Part shown: positions 10,384-18,800 of the stretch, one piece after another
How positions within the stretch are numbered: position 1 is the first letter of the stretch
Layout of the letters: each line of letters begins with the position of its first letter
NCBI GenBank assembly: GCA_963831105.1
Contig: CAWHOS010000007.1
Span: 1 to 64,000 of the forward strand
Origin: DATFQI01 sp963831105
GTDB lineage: Bacteria; Actinomycetota; Thermoleophilia; Solirubrobacterales; Solirubrobacteraceae
Length of the DNA stretch: 64,000 bases
Direction of reading: 5' to 3'
Program-made: the position numbers and the translations under genes
The notes under the pieces: model-generated
The model's database searches: none
Seen by the model: only the letters and a program-made list of their open reading frames with translations
Told to the model about the DNA's origin: nothing

Positions 10384-11361
10384 CTAGGAGATCTCGGCCG
10401 GAGCGTGCATCCGCTGCACCTCGGTCTCGCCGAGCAGCCGGGCGACCCGGTCCGGGTCGATCAGGCCGGCGCCGAGGTGCTGGGTGGACTCGGCGCCGCA
10501 GGCGACGCCGTAGGCCAGGCAGTCGGCCGCGTTGCGGCCGGAGTAGCGCGCCGCCACGAAGCCCGCGAGGAACGCGTCGCCGGAGCCGATCGTCGCTCGC
10601 GGCTCGACCGTCGGGGAGGCGAGCCGGACGCGGTAGAGCGCGGGGTCGGACCCGCCGTCCTCGGGGCGCATGCGCGCGAAGCAGCCCTCGCCCATGGTCA
10701 TGATCGCCTCGCGGGCGCCGAGCTCGCACATCTCGCGCGTGGCGATCGCCCACTCGTCGGGGTCGTCGGTGAACTCGTGGCCCACGAGCTCCTCGGCCTC
10801 GAGCACGTTCGGGGAGATCACGTCGGGCTCGGCGCGCACGGCGCGGCGCAGCGGGTCGCCGTCGGTGTCGACGACCGAGGTCACGCCGAGCCGGCGCAGC
10901 TCGCGGATCAGGCCGGCGTAGATGTCCGTGTCGACGTCGCGCGGGAGCGAGCCGGCGAACACGCACATCGACGCGCCCTTGGCGAGGTAGAGGAGCTTGT
11001 CGACGAACAGCTCGACCTCCTGGGCGGAGACCTTCGGGCCGCGCTCGTTGATCTCCGTCTGCTCGCCGTTCGTCGGGTCGATCACGGCCGTGTTGGTGCG
11101 CGACTCCTCGCGGATGCGCACGAAGTCGCTGAGCACGGACAGCTGCGTGAGCTGGTCGACGATGCGGGTGCCGGTCGCCCCGCCCGTGAAGCCCGTGGCG
11201 ATCACGGGCTGGCCGAGCGCCTTGAGCACGCGCGCGACGTTGACGCCCTTGCCCCCCGGCATCGTGGTCTGCTCCACCGTGCGGTGGCGCCGGCCGAGCC
11301 GGAAGTTCGGCACCGACAACGTCTTGTCGATGGCGGAGTTGAGGGTGACGGTGATGATCAT
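10384..11361 (-). CDS. PfkB-family sugar kinase (1-phosphofructokinase/tagatose-6-phosphate kinase type)
   Basis: This is a 325-residue ribokinase-fold kinase that phosphorylates a sugar phosphate with ATP in the cytoplasm. Family signatures are the opening TVTLNSAIDKTL, the first signature PGGKGVNVARVLKALG and the catalytic GSGDAFLAGFVA containing the general-base Asp. The opening and the GGKG signature are typical of the FruK/LacC branch rather than ribokinase or adenosine kinase. No PTS genes lie nearby, so the substrate is open. The ATG at 11361 overlaps the carboxypeptidase stop (ATGA), placing it last in that operon. Copy A of the hairpin repeat begins within about ten bases of its stop. 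Confidence 0.88.
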   Translation of the reverse strand: MIITVTLNSAIDKTLSVPNFRLGRRHRTVEQTTMPGGKGVNVARVLKALGQPVIATGFTGGATGTRIVDQLTQLSVLSDFVRIREESRTNTAVIDPTNGEQTEINERGPKVSAQEVELFVDKLLYLAKGASMCVFAGSLPRDVDTDIYAGLIRELRRLGVTSVVDTDGDPLRRAVRAEPDVISPNVLEAEELVGHEFTDDPDEWAIATREMCELGAREAIMTMGEGCFARMRPEDGGSDPALYRVRLASPTVEPRATIGSGDAFLAGFVAARYSGRNAADCLAYGVACGAESTQHLGAGLIDPDRVARLLGETEVQRMHAPAEIS

Positions 11362-12599
11362 GCGGCGCGGGGCCGGTCGCCGGGGCGGCGCCCATTGCGC
11401 ACGGTGCGACGGATCTGCCTGCCCACGAGGACGGTACAGCCAATCACGGCGACCACGAGCAGCAAGGGCAGCGGACTGGTGAACCAGGACTTCGCCTTCT
11501 GCTCCAGATCGGCCCTCGGGACGCTCGAGGCGGCGACCAGCGGCACGCGGTCCACCACGCGGCCTGCCTGCAGGATCTCGATGGCTCCGAAGGCCTGTCC
11601 CGCGACGATCGGGCCGGCCACGTCGTCGGGCCTCCCGACCACCCTGCGCGTCACGTCATCGCGCTGACCGCGCGGCACGACGCGCCGCACGGTCTCGCCC
11701 GCGACCAGCGCCAGCTCCGCCCCGCGGCGGTAGCGGATCGGCACGCGCGTCATCACGGTGCCGCGGCGCAGCGCGGTGATCTGCTGGAAGTCCTTGAAGT
11801 GCGCCTCGAGCAGCTTCAGCGTGGCCGCGTCGCGGGCCGCGACGCTCGGCGTGCCGAGCACGGCGGAGACGAGCTGGATGTGGTTCTTGCGGCCGGAGCC
11901 GATCAGCACGTAGCCCGCCTGGTTGGTGTGGCCGCTCTTGACCCCGTTGACCCAGCTCGTGGTGCGCACGAGCGTGTTGCGGTTCACGAACGTCCGCGGC
12001 CGGTTGCCGGTCGTCAGCCGTACGGACGGGCGGTCGGTGGTGGTGCGGAAGAACTGGTTCGTCCGCAGCACGACGGCGAGCCGCACGAGGTCGTGCGCGC
12101 TCGAGTAGTTGCCCGCCTCGTCGAGCCCGATCGGGTTCGCGTAGCGGGTGTTGGTCAGCTCGAGCTGCTTCGCCCGGCGGTTCATCGCGCGCACGAACGC
12201 GCGGCGCGAGCCCGAGACGCCCTCGGCGAGCGTGACCGCCGCGTCGTTGGCCGACTCCACGAGCAGGCCGCGCATCAGGTCGCGCACCTTCATCCGCTCG
12301 CCGCCCTCGAGCCCGATCTTGGACTCCGCCGGCGCGGGCGCGTAGTCCGCGGCGGTGAACGTGTCCGAGAGCTTGGCCCGCTCGAGCGTGAGCAGCGCCG
12401 TCATCAGCTTCGTGGTGGAGGCGATCGAGCGGCGCTCGTCCGGGTTGGTGGCGCACGCCACCTCGCCGGTGGAGACCTCGATCACGATCGCGCTCGGCGC
12501 GGAGACCGGGCAGCGCGGCGGGCGCTCGGCCCCTTGGGCGGCGGCCGGAGCGAGCGCGGCGGCGAGCACGAGCAGCGCCGTCGCGCGGAGCGTCCTCAC
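11358..12599 (-). CDS. D-alanyl-D-alanine carboxypeptidase (DacC/PBP5-like)
   Basis: This serine-type carboxypeptidase would trim the terminal D-Ala of peptidoglycan stem peptides outside the membrane. The 413-residue protein has a signal peptide (LLVLAAALAPAAAQGA), the SxxK nucleophile motif STTK (61-64), SAN (116-118) and KSG (221-223). A beta-rich C-terminal domain follows, and then a C-terminal membrane anchor (LPLLLVVAVIGCTVLVG). The GTG at 12599 overlaps the LysM gene stop by four bases, so the two cell-wall genes are coupled. The C-terminal anchor is a true transmembrane helix instead of the amphipathic anchor of E. coli PBP5. Confidence 0.92.
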   Translation of the reverse strand: MRTLRATALLVLAAALAPAAAQGAERPPRCPVSAPSAIVIEVSTGEVACATNPDERRSIASTTKLMTALLTLERAKLSDTFTAADYAPAPAESKIGLEGGERMKVRDLMRGLLVESANDAAVTLAEGVSGSRRAFVRAMNRRAKQLELTNTRYANPIGLDEAGNYSSAHDLVRLAVVLRTNQFFRTTTDRPSVRLTTGNRPRTFVNRNTLVRTTSWVNGVKSGHTNQAGYVLIGSGRKNHIQLVSAVLGTPSVAARDAATLKLLEAHFKDFQQITALRRGTVMTRVPIRYRRGAELALVAGETVRRVVPRGQRDDVTRRVVGRPDDVAGPIVAGQAFGAIEILQAGRVVDRVPLVAASSVPRADLEQKAKSWFTSPLPLLLVVAVIGCTVLVGRQIRRTVRNGRRPGDRPRAA

Positions 12600-12913
12600 T
12601 GCGGGAGCCGGATCCGCTGGCCGGGCGCGAGCAGCTGCGGGTCGAGGTCCGGGTTGGCCTCCTCGAGCTGCTCGAGCGAGACGCCGGTCTTCTCGGCGAT
12701 GCCGGAGGGCGTGTCGCCCGGCTTGACGACGTAGACCTTGCGCTTGCGCTTCGTGGCGGGCGTCTTCGTCGCCGTCGCGGTGGCGCGCGGCTGCTGGGTG
12801 TTGGCGGGCTCCTCCCCACCTCCGTCCCCGCCTCCGAGGATCGAGAACAGCGCGACCGCGAAGGCCACCAACGCGAGGGGGGCCAGGAACCGCGCGGGGC
12901 TTCGACCGGCCAT
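12596..12913 (-). CDS. Membrane-anchored LysM protein
   Basis: This is a 105-residue protein with a short basic start, one transmembrane or uncleaved signal segment (FLAPLALVAFAVALFSIL), a Gly/Glu and Thr/Lys-rich linker, and one C-terminal LysM domain (YVVKPGDTPSGIAEKTG ending APGQRIRLPQ). LysM binds N-acetylglucosamine in peptidoglycan, so the protein probably tethers the membrane to the wall or guides the carboxypeptidase encoded immediately downstream in the same overlapping operon. No catalytic domain is present. Confidence 0.85.
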   Translation of the reverse strand: MAGRSPARFLAPLALVAFAVALFSILGGGDGGGEEPANTQQPRATATATKTPATKRKRKVYVVKPGDTPSGIAEKTGVSLEQLEEANPDLDPQLLAPGQRIRLPQ

Positions 12914-12957
12914 CGCGGGCAAGCATAGCGGCGCTCCTGGCGGTTCCGGCGAGGCTC

Positions 12958-13875
12958 CTAAGCGAGGTGCCAGGCCGCTTCGCGCAGCCGCTCGGCCTCC
13001 GCGCGGGCGGCCTCGGCGGGGTCGCCGCCGCGGGCTTCGCCGGCGCCCGCGATCGAGCGCGACGCGGAGACGAGGCCGGCAGCGCGGCCGGGTGCGAAGG
13101 CGGGCGCGAGCGCGGCGACGTCGCCGCCCTGGGCGCCGATGCCCGGCAGCAGGAACGGCGTCCGCGGCATCAGCTCGCGCATACGCGCGAGGTGCTCGGG
13201 GACCGTGGCGCCCGTGACGGCGCCGACGTCGGCGAGCGGCGCGCCCTCGCCGAGCTCCGCCGTCATCTCCGCGAGCCGCTCCCACAGCGGCCGCCCGTCC
13301 GCGAGCTCGAGGTCGAGCACGTCGGCGGCGCCGGGGTTGGAGGTGCGCACGAGCAGGAAGGCGCCGGCCCCGCGGGCGCGCGCGCCGTCGATCAGCGGCG
13401 CGAGCGCGTCGCGGCCCATCAGCGGGTTGGCCGTGATCGCGTCGGCGCCGAGGCCCGGCGGCGGGCCGGTGAGCGCGCGCGAGTACGCGGCGGCGGTGCT
13501 CGGGACGTCGCCGCGCTTGGCGTCGGCGATCACGAGCAGGCCCGTCGCGCGTGCGTGCACGCAGACCTGCTCGAGCACGAGCCAGCCCGCGAAGCCGAGC
13601 TGCTCGAAGAAGGCGTGCTGCGGCTTGGCCGCGACGCACGCGGGGGCGGCGGCGTCGATCAGCGCGAGGCAGTGGGCGAGCACCGCGGCGGCGGTCTCGA
13701 AGTGCGCGCCGGACGCGGCGGGGGCGGCTGCGAGATCGGCGGCCGCGCGATCCGCGGCGGCGAGCGATCCTGCGAGGAGGGCGCGCGCCTCGGGGGCACG
13801 CTCGACGGCGGCGGGCCAGAGGCGCTGCGGGTCGGGATCGATCCCGACGACGACCTGTGACCGGCGCGCCTCCAC
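12958..13875 (-). CDS. pyrF: Orotidine 5'-phosphate decarboxylase, type 2
   Basis: It decarboxylates OMP to UMP in pyrimidine synthesis. The 305-residue length and motifs (VVVGIDPDP near the N-terminus, catalytic VIADAKRGDVPSTA, ITANPLMGRDAL, PGIGAQGGD) match the longer mycobacterial/type 2 PyrF class rather than the 230-residue type 1. The only in-frame start codon found is the GTG at 13875. The coding frame upstream still reads FGARLAAA, as in relatives, without a start codon, so the annotated N-terminus may be slightly short. It follows hup after a strong hairpin. Confidence 0.93.
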   Translation of the reverse strand: MEARRSQVVVGIDPDPQRLWPAAVERAPEARALLAGSLAAADRAAADLAAAPAASGAHFETAAAVLAHCLALIDAAAPACVAAKPQHAFFEQLGFAGWLVLEQVCVHARATGLLVIADAKRGDVPSTAAAYSRALTGPPPGLGADAITANPLMGRDALAPLIDGARARGAGAFLLVRTSNPGAADVLDLELADGRPLWERLAEMTAELGEGAPLADVGAVTGATVPEHLARMRELMPRTPFLLPGIGAQGGDVAALAPAFAPGRAAGLVSASRSIAGAGEARGGDPAEAARAEAERLREAAWHLA

Positions 13876-13915
13876 GGCGGCCGCGAGGCGGGCGCCGAAG
13901 GGGGCGACCTCGGGA

Positions 13916-13941
13916 GGCGCCGGCGACTGCTCGCCGGCGCC
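13916..13941 (-). terminator. Hairpin between hup and pyrF
   Basis: A perfect 11-base inverted repeat (GGCGCCGGCGA, 13916-13926, with its complement 13931-13941) encloses a 4-base loop just past the hup stop. There is no U-tract, which is common in very GC-rich genomes. It probably ends or attenuates hup transcripts. Confidence 0.55.
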
Positions 13942-13964
13942 CCCCTCGGCCTCGGAACGAGTGG

Positions 13965-14237
13965 CTACTTGACGGCCTTCTTGAGGCCGGAGCCCGCCGT
14001 GAAGCGCGGGACCTTGCTGGCGGCGATGGTCATCGACTCGCCGGTGCGCGGGTTGCGACCCTCGCGGGCGCCGCGCTGGGCGACGTGGAACTTGCCGAAG
14101 CCCGTGAAGGAGACCTCGTCTCCACCCTTGAGCGCCTTCTCGATGGTGCCGAGAACGGCGTCCACCGCAGCCCCCGCGTCCTTCTTGCTGAGGCCGCTCT
14201 CGGAAGCGACCTGATCAACGAAGTCCGACTTCGTCAT
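13965..14237 (-). CDS. hup: HU family DNA-binding protein
   Basis: This is a 90-residue histone-like protein that bends DNA and compacts the nucleoid. It has the full HU fold: an N-terminal helical pair (MTKSDFVDQVASESGLSK), the VSFTGFGKFHV strand, and the DNA-binding arm with GREGRNPRTG-type sequence ending in FTAGSGLKKAV. It lacks the long lysine/alanine tail of mycobacterial HupB. A strong Shine-Dalgarno (AGGAGG) lies six bases before the ATG, fitting high expression. The lysine-rich peptide encoded at 61136 resembles the kind of tail this protein lacks. Confidence 0.96.
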   Translation of the reverse strand: MTKSDFVDQVASESGLSKKDAGAAVDAVLGTIEKALKGGDEVSFTGFGKFHVAQRGAREGRNPRTGESMTIAASKVPRFTAGSGLKKAVK

Positions 14238-14365
14238 GACTCCTCCTTGTCCCCTTGGCGGGATTGGTTCGGCGCGAAGCTAACAGCGGTACCGGACGCG
14301 CCAAGCGGCATCCTGCCGAAAAACCCGCACTTTGCGGAGAAACTGGTTGAGAATTCAGGTCCGAT

Positions 14366-14602
14366 TCACGCGTCCGAACCGCGCTGGACCGCCAAAATCA
14401 GGTCTTCGGCGGCCTCGATAAGCGCCTGTGCGACGGGGTCATCGTCGACATCGAGCGCCCGCGGCTGTCCGGTCCGGTCACGGACCACTACGCGTGCGGC
14501 GCGCGCGTCGCGACGCCGCGCCAGCGTGGCCGCGACGGCCGCCGGGACGCCCCCTGGACGGCGCGCTCCAGACGCACCCGAGCGCCGTGGGAGGCGCGGC
14601 AT
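14366..14602 (-). CDS. Small Arg/Ala-rich hypothetical protein
   Basis: This is a 78-residue protein with a basic, low-complexity N-terminal half and a more ordered C-terminal half (ARVVVRDRTGQPRALDVDDDPVAQALIEAAEDLILAVQRG). Its ATG overlaps the stop of the preceding roadblock-like gene (TGATG), so it is probably co-translated with it. No family is recognised. The acidic helix at the C-terminus could be a protein-protein interface with the upstream product. Confidence 0.5.
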   Translation of the reverse strand: MPRLPRRSGASGARRPGGVPAAVAATLARRRDARAARVVVRDRTGQPRALDVDDDPVAQALIEAAEDLILAVQRGSDA

Positions 14603-14955
14603 CAGGCGGCCTCCGTGGCGGCGCCGCCGGGACCGGCGTCGGCCGCGAGCTCGCCGAGCACGACCTTGAGGTCGTAGCGGATCAGCGCCGGCAGGGCGTA
14701 GCGCCCGCACACGGCGACGACGGCGTGATGGTCTCCGCGCGCGGCGTGGATCGAGCCGCCGCCGACGACGACCTCGATCTCCGCGGCGTCGGGCGCCGCG
14801 GCCAGCAGCCGCGCCGCGGCGGCCGCCAGCTCGGGAGGCCCGGCGACGGGCTCACCCTCCGGCGTGAGGATCGCCGCGTCGCGGATGTCGGCGCTCAGCT
14901 CGCACAGGTAGCCGACCGCCAGCTCGGGCGTCAGGCCCGGCCCGGCGCCCGTCAT
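14602..14955 (-). CDS. Roadblock/LC7-like small regulatory protein
   Basis: This is a 117-residue protein with the alternating pattern of the roadblock/LC7 fold: a helix, the strand pair DAAILTPEGEPVAG, a helix (LAAAAARLLAAA), the strands VVVGGGSIHAARGDHHAVVAVCG, and a final helix YDLKVVLGELA. In bacteria such proteins (MglB and relatives) regulate small GTPases or act as dimeric scaffolds. No GTPase gene is in this window. The ATG at 14955 gives the family-typical length. The assignment rests on pattern, not on a diagnostic residue. Confidence 0.55.
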   Translation of the reverse strand: MTGAGPGLTPELAVGYLCELSADIRDAAILTPEGEPVAGPPELAAAAARLLAAAPDAAEIEVVVGGGSIHAARGDHHAVVAVCGRYALPALIRYDLKVVLGELAADAGPGGAATEAA

Positions 14956-15039
14956 CGGGGCCGAGCCGGCACGGCCGGCGGGGTGGGCGGAACGAAGGAG
15001 ACGGCAGGGGTCATCGGCCCTTCGCGAGAATACCCACCC

Positions 15040-15180
15040 GTGCCGCTCCCCAAGATCGCCTGGTCCGTCACCGTCGCCATCTGCGTGCTCGCCGCGCTGA
15101 TCCTGTTGCTGTCCGGCTACGTGGGCTACGCGGGGGTGGTGTTCGCGGTGTCGCTGGCGGCGGCTATCAACCTCCGTTAG
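15040..15180 (+). CDS. 46-residue two-helix membrane peptide
   Basis: This short open frame starts at GTG 15040 and consists almost entirely of two hydrophobic helices (WSVTVAICVLAALILLLSG and YAGVVFAVSLAAAINL) joined at a Gly-Tyr turn. A TACCCACC stretch upstream could overlap its promoter. It diverges from the roadblock-like gene and its stop is followed within eight bases by hairpin repeat copy B. It is unknown in function, and is supported mainly by the clean membrane-peptide pattern and the repeat placed exactly at its end. Confidence 0.5.
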   Translation: MPLPKIAWSVTVAICVLAALILLLSGYVGYAGVVFAVSLAAAINLR

Positions 15181-15182
15181 CT

Positions 15183-15306
15183 GCCGGCGAACGTCAACTG
15201 CGGCTGGGTAGGGGAGCGAGGGAGCCACCCGCAGCGCCTGCTCCCGACGCGAGCGTGCAGTTTCGACCCCTCGATTCACGCGAGCGGTCGATTGACGTTC
15301 GCCGCG
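15183..15306 (+). repeat. Hairpin repeat element, copy B (inside the 3' end of the cation transporter gene)
   Basis: The ends are inverted repeats GGCGAACGTCAA (15186-15197) and TTGACGTTCGCC (15292-15303). The first 45 bases (15188-15232) are identical to copy A, and similarity continues to about 15255. In the direction of the shared block it begins about eight bases after the stop of the 46-residue membrane peptide. On the opposite strand the last ~36 codons and stop of the cation transporter lie inside it. Confidence 0.75.
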
Positions 15307-16249
15307 GGCACGCGTGTGCCCCACGGCTCGCCAGGGGCAGCCCGATCGGGTCCTCGCGGACCTTGTCCTCGGGCTCCAGATGGATCAGCACGTCCGCGCC
15401 GCGCAACCCCGCCGCGATCCGGTCCTGGAGGTCGTGGGCGATCGCGTGGGCGTCCTCGAGCGTGGTGCCGGCGCGGAACTGGACGTGGAGGTCGACGTAG
15501 CGGCGGGCGCCCGCGCGGCGGGTGCGGAGCTGGTGGTAGCCGACGACGTCGCCGCCCGCGAAGTCCTCGATCGCGGCGCGGATCGCGGCGAGCTCCTCGG
15601 GCGGGAGCGCCTCGTCGACGAGCACGCGCCAGGAGCGGGCGACGAGCCGCAGGCCGGTGATCACGATCGCGCCCGCGATCAGCAGCGCGACGACCGGGTC
15701 GAGCCACTCGTAGCCCGTCCAGTGCACGAGCGCGAGCCCGACGAGCACGCCGAGCGAGGTGTAGGCGTCCGTTCGCAGGTGCGCCGCGTCGCCCTCCAGG
15801 GCCGGCGAGTCGGTCGCGGCGGCGCGCCGGAACAGCCAGGCCGAGACGAGCAGGTTCACGAGCGAGGCGAAGCCGACGACCGCGATGCCGAAGCCGAGCT
15901 TCTCGAGGTCCTGACCGTTGATCAGCGAGTTCGCGGAGGCGTAGATGATCACGCCCGAGCCGACGAGGATCAGCACGCCCTCGGCGGCCGCGGCCACGTT
16001 CTCGAACTTCTCGTGGCCGTAGCGGTGCTCGGCGTCGGCGGGCTCCTCGGCCTGGCGGACGGAGAAGTAGGCGATGCACGAGGCGATCAGGTCGATGCCC
16101 GAGTGGATCGCCTCGGTGAGGATCGCGACGGAGCCGGTGGCCGCGCCCGCGAACAGCTTGAGCGCGATCAGGAACGTGTTGGAGGCGATCGAGACCGCGG
16201 CGGCGCGCGTGCGCTCGCGGGCGGGCGCCTTGGCGGCGCCGAGCTTCAT
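15194..16249 (-). CDS. Cation diffusion facilitator family efflux transporter
   Basis: This is a 351-residue proton-coupled divalent-metal exporter of the inner membrane. It has about six transmembrane helices with the metal-site motifs HSGIDL in helix 2 and HLRTDAYTS in helix 5, and a His/Asp-containing C-terminal cytoplasmic domain (DVVGYHQLRTRRAGARRYVDLHVQF). Likely substrates are Zn, Fe or Mn. The ATG overlaps the rdgB stop (ATGA). The domain ends normally near HLEPEDKVREDP, but the frame continues for some 50 residues, the last ~36 of which are encoded by hairpin repeat copy B. The tail is therefore probably repeat-derived and non-essential. Confidence 0.9.
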   Translation of the reverse strand: MKLGAAKAPARERTRAAAVSIASNTFLIALKLFAGAATGSVAILTEAIHSGIDLIASCIAYFSVRQAEEPADAEHRYGHEKFENVAAAAEGVLILVGSGVIIYASANSLINGQDLEKLGFGIAVVGFASLVNLLVSAWLFRRAAATDSPALEGDAAHLRTDAYTSLGVLVGLALVHWTGYEWLDPVVALLIAGAIVITGLRLVARSWRVLVDEALPPEELAAIRAAIEDFAGGDVVGYHQLRTRRAGARRYVDLHVQFRAGTTLEDAHAIAHDLQDRIAAGLRGADVLIHLEPEDKVREDPIGLPLASRGAHACPRRTSIDRSRESRGRNCTLASGAGAAGGSLAPLPSRS

Positions 16250-16812
16250 GTCCTGAGCCACTCCAGCATCGCCCGCGCGGCCCGCCCCCGGTGGGAGATC
16301 GCGTCCTTCTCGTCGTCGGCCAGCTCGGCCATCGTGCGGCGCTCGCCGTCGGGCACGAACACCGGGTCGTAGCCGAACCCGCGCGTCCCCGACCCCTCGG
16401 CGGCCATCGTCCCCGCGCAGCGGCCGTAGAACAACCTCTCCTCCCCGCCGGGCGCGACGTGCGCGATCACGCACACGTACTCCAGCCGGCTCCCGGGCGG
16501 GACCTCGCGGCGCAGCTTCGCCAGGTTGTCGCCGTCGCTCGCTTCCGCGCCGGCGTAGCGCGCGCTGCGCACGCCCGGGCGGCCGCCGAGCGCCTCCGCC
16601 TCGACCCCCGAGTCGTCGGCGAACGCGGCGCGGCCGGTCGCGGCCGCCGCCGCGCGCGCCTTGATCAGCGCGTTGTCGGCGTACGTGGAGCCGGACTCCG
16701 GCGGCGTCTCCACATCGTCGGGCAGCGGGTCCAGCTCGAGGCCCGGCAGCAACCGCTCGAACTCGCGGACCTTGTGCGCGTTGCGCGTGGCGAGCAGCAG
16801 CCCCACGCTCAC
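16246..16812 (-). CDS. rdgB: XTP/dITP diphosphatase
   Basis: It hydrolyses non-canonical purine triphosphates (dITP, XTP) to monophosphates, keeping them out of DNA. The 188-residue protein shows the Ham1 family pattern: LLATRNAHKVREFE, TYADNALIKARAAA, FADDSGVEAEALGGRPGVRSARYAG and RGFGYDPVFVPDGE. The GTG at 16812 overlaps the rph stop. The rph-rdgB pairing is common in bacteria and here extends to murI-rph-rdgB-transporter. Confidence 0.96.
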   Translation of the reverse strand: MSVGLLLATRNAHKVREFERLLPGLELDPLPDDVETPPESGSTYADNALIKARAAAAATGRAAFADDSGVEAEALGGRPGVRSARYAGAEASDGDNLAKLRREVPPGSRLEYVCVIAHVAPGGEERLFYGRCAGTMAAEGSGTRGFGYDPVFVPDGERRTMAELADDEKDAISHRGRAARAMLEWLRT

Positions 16813-17535
16813 CCCTCCACGGCGGCGGACTGGATGCCCTTCAACGACTCGATGCCTCCCTGCGCCAGCGCCAGCAGCGCGTCCAGGTTCGCGCGCGAGA
16901 GCGGCGTGCGCTCCGCGGTCGCCTGGACCTCGACGAGCCCGCCGTCACCGGTCATCACGACGTTGGCGTCCACCTCGGCGGTCGAGTCCTCGGGGTAGTC
17001 GAGGTCCAGCAGCGGCTCGCCGTCCACGATCCCGCAGGAGATCGCCGCGACGCTCTGCGTGAGCGGCGACCGCCGCAGCTTGCCCTCCTCGACCAGCCGC
17101 GCGCAGGCCAGCGCGAGCGCGACGTAGCCGCCCGTGATCGACGCGCAGCGGGTGCCGCCGTCGGCCGTCAGGACGTCGCAGTCGACGTAGACCGTGCGCT
17201 CGCCGAGCCGCTCGAAGTCAACGACCCCGCGCAGCGAGCGCCCGATCAGGCGCTGGATCTCGACCGTGCGGCCGTCGGCGCGGCCCTTCGTGATGTCGCG
17301 CGACCTTCCGCTGGCCGGTCGAGGCCGGGAGCATCCCGTACTCGGCCGTGAGCCAGCCGCGGCCCTGCCCGTGCATCCAGCGCGGCACGGATTCCTCCAC
17401 GGACGCGGTGCAGATCACGCGCGTGCCGCCGCAGCTGATCAGCGCCGAGCCGGTCGCCGTCGCGACGAAGCCTGGCTCGATCTTGGTCTCCCGCAGATCG
17501 GCGGCGGAGCGCCCGCCGCTGCGCTCGCGGCTCAC
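16809..17535 (-). CDS. rph: Ribonuclease PH (one frameshift)
   Basis: This is a phosphate-dependent 3'-to-5' exoribonuclease that trims tRNA 3' ends. Motifs include GSALISCGGTRVICTASVEE, the phosphate-binding RSLRGVVDF, VYVDCDVLTADGGTRCASITGG and VDLDYPED-like residues (LDLDYPEDSTAEVD). One extra base near 17304 breaks the frame right after GQRK, and removing it gives SRDITKGR as in relatives, with a total of 241 residues. The GTG at 17535 overlaps the murI stop. A break in a conserved, normally single-copy gene is best explained by sequence error. Confidence 0.92.
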
Positions 17536-18396
17536 TCGCGCGCCCCCGCGAGCGCGGTGCCGGTGCTCGGCAGCGACTCGACCTCGCCCAGCGGCAGCTG
17601 CAGGAAGCGCGTGCCGAGCGCGCGGAAGCCCTCCGCGTCGCCCGTGCACAGGAACGAATAGAGGCCCTCGCCCTCCTGCGGCGAGCCGAGCCCGCGCGAG
17701 CCGAGCACGTGCTCGACCTGCCGCGCGACGGGCGCGCCGGAGGAGACGATCTCCACCCCGCGCCCGAGGAAGCGCTGGAGCATCGGGCGCACGAGCGGGT
17801 AGTGCGTGCAGCCCAGGATCACGGTGTCCACGCCCGCCTCGCGCAGCGGCGCGCAGTAGTCGCGCACGGTGTCGACGACACGCTGGTCGAACGGGAAGCC
17901 CGACTCGATGATCGCGCGTGAGGTCCGGGCAGGCGATGCTCGTCACGTCCACGAACGGGTCGGCGGCCGCGATCGCCGCCGCGTAGGCGCCGCTGGCGAC
18001 CGTGGCCGGCGTGGCCATCACGCCGATGCGGCCGTTGCGGGTCGCCGCCACCGCCTGCACCGCGCCGGGCTGCACCACGCCGAGCACGTCGACGCCGAGC
18101 GTCGTCTGCATCATCCGCTCGCGCAGCGCCGGCAGCGCGACGGCGGTCGCGGAGTTGCACGCCACGACGAGCAGCTTGATCCGCCGCGCCAGCAGCTCCT
18201 CGGCGATCTCGAGCGAGAACGCCTCGAGCTCGGCCGCCGTGCGCTCGCCGTAGGGGAAGCGGGCGGCGTCGGCGGCGTACACGAAGTCCTCGTGCGGCAG
18301 CTGCACGAGCAGCTCGTGCAGCACGGTGAGCCCGCCGACGCCGGAGTCGAAGACCCCGACCGGCCGGCGGCGCAGCTCGTCAGGAGCGTTCGGCAC
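17532..18396 (-). CDS. murI: Glutamate racemase (one frameshift)
   Basis: It supplies D-glutamate for peptidoglycan by racemising L-glutamate. The two catalytic cysteines are visible in VVACNSATAVALPALR and ILGCTHYPLVRPML, and the N-terminus has the typical GVFDSGVGGLTVLHEL. An extra base (or loss of two) near 17912-17921 splits the protein after CPDLTR, and correction gives 287 residues. Because murI is normally essential, the break is likely an error. It leads the murI-rph-rdgB-cation transporter operon. Confidence 0.93.
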
Positions 18397-18418
18397 GCCG
18401 GCCAGTCTGCCACGCCGA

Positions 18419-18628
18419 TCAGCGGCCGCCGCCGACTCCGTCGATGGCGGCCTTCAGGCGCTTCACCACCGCCTCGGCGATCCCCGTGTCCGAGAACGAG
18501 CCGCTCGCCTTGACCACCCCGGCGATCAGCACCGCCATCAGCAGCACGAGGCCGACGTACTCGACCGTGCCCTGCCCGCGCTCCGCCGCCCACGCGGCGT
18601 GCGCCCTGCCCATCAGCTCGTAGACCAT
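18419..18628 (-). CDS. Flp-type (type IVb) pilin-like peptide
   Basis: This is a 69-residue protein with a short polar leader followed by GQGTVEYVGL and a hydrophobic helix VLLMAVLIAGVV. This matches prepilin processing after Gly with Glu at +5 and the adjacent Tyr of Flp pilins. The C-terminal part is a short amphipathic helix. In other bacteria such peptides assemble into Tad pili or remain as pseudopilins. No tad secretion genes lie in this window, so the assembly machinery would be elsewhere. Confidence 0.7.
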   Translation of the reverse strand: MVYELMGRAHAAWAAERGQGTVEYVGLVLLMAVLIAGVVKASGSFSDTGIAEAVVKRLKAAIDGVGGGR

Positions 18629-18800
18629 CCGGACCCCTGTCGGTTCGCTGTCCCCGCCTGCCGCGGGGCTGCGAACGAGTCTCCGGCCGCCCGCCGAACG
18701 GATCTACACGCGTTCGCGACGACTCTGCGACAAGTCATCCACGATGCTCGCGCGCGACCCGGGGCGGGTTGGCCGCGACACTTTCGGCGTCCTGAGGTGT

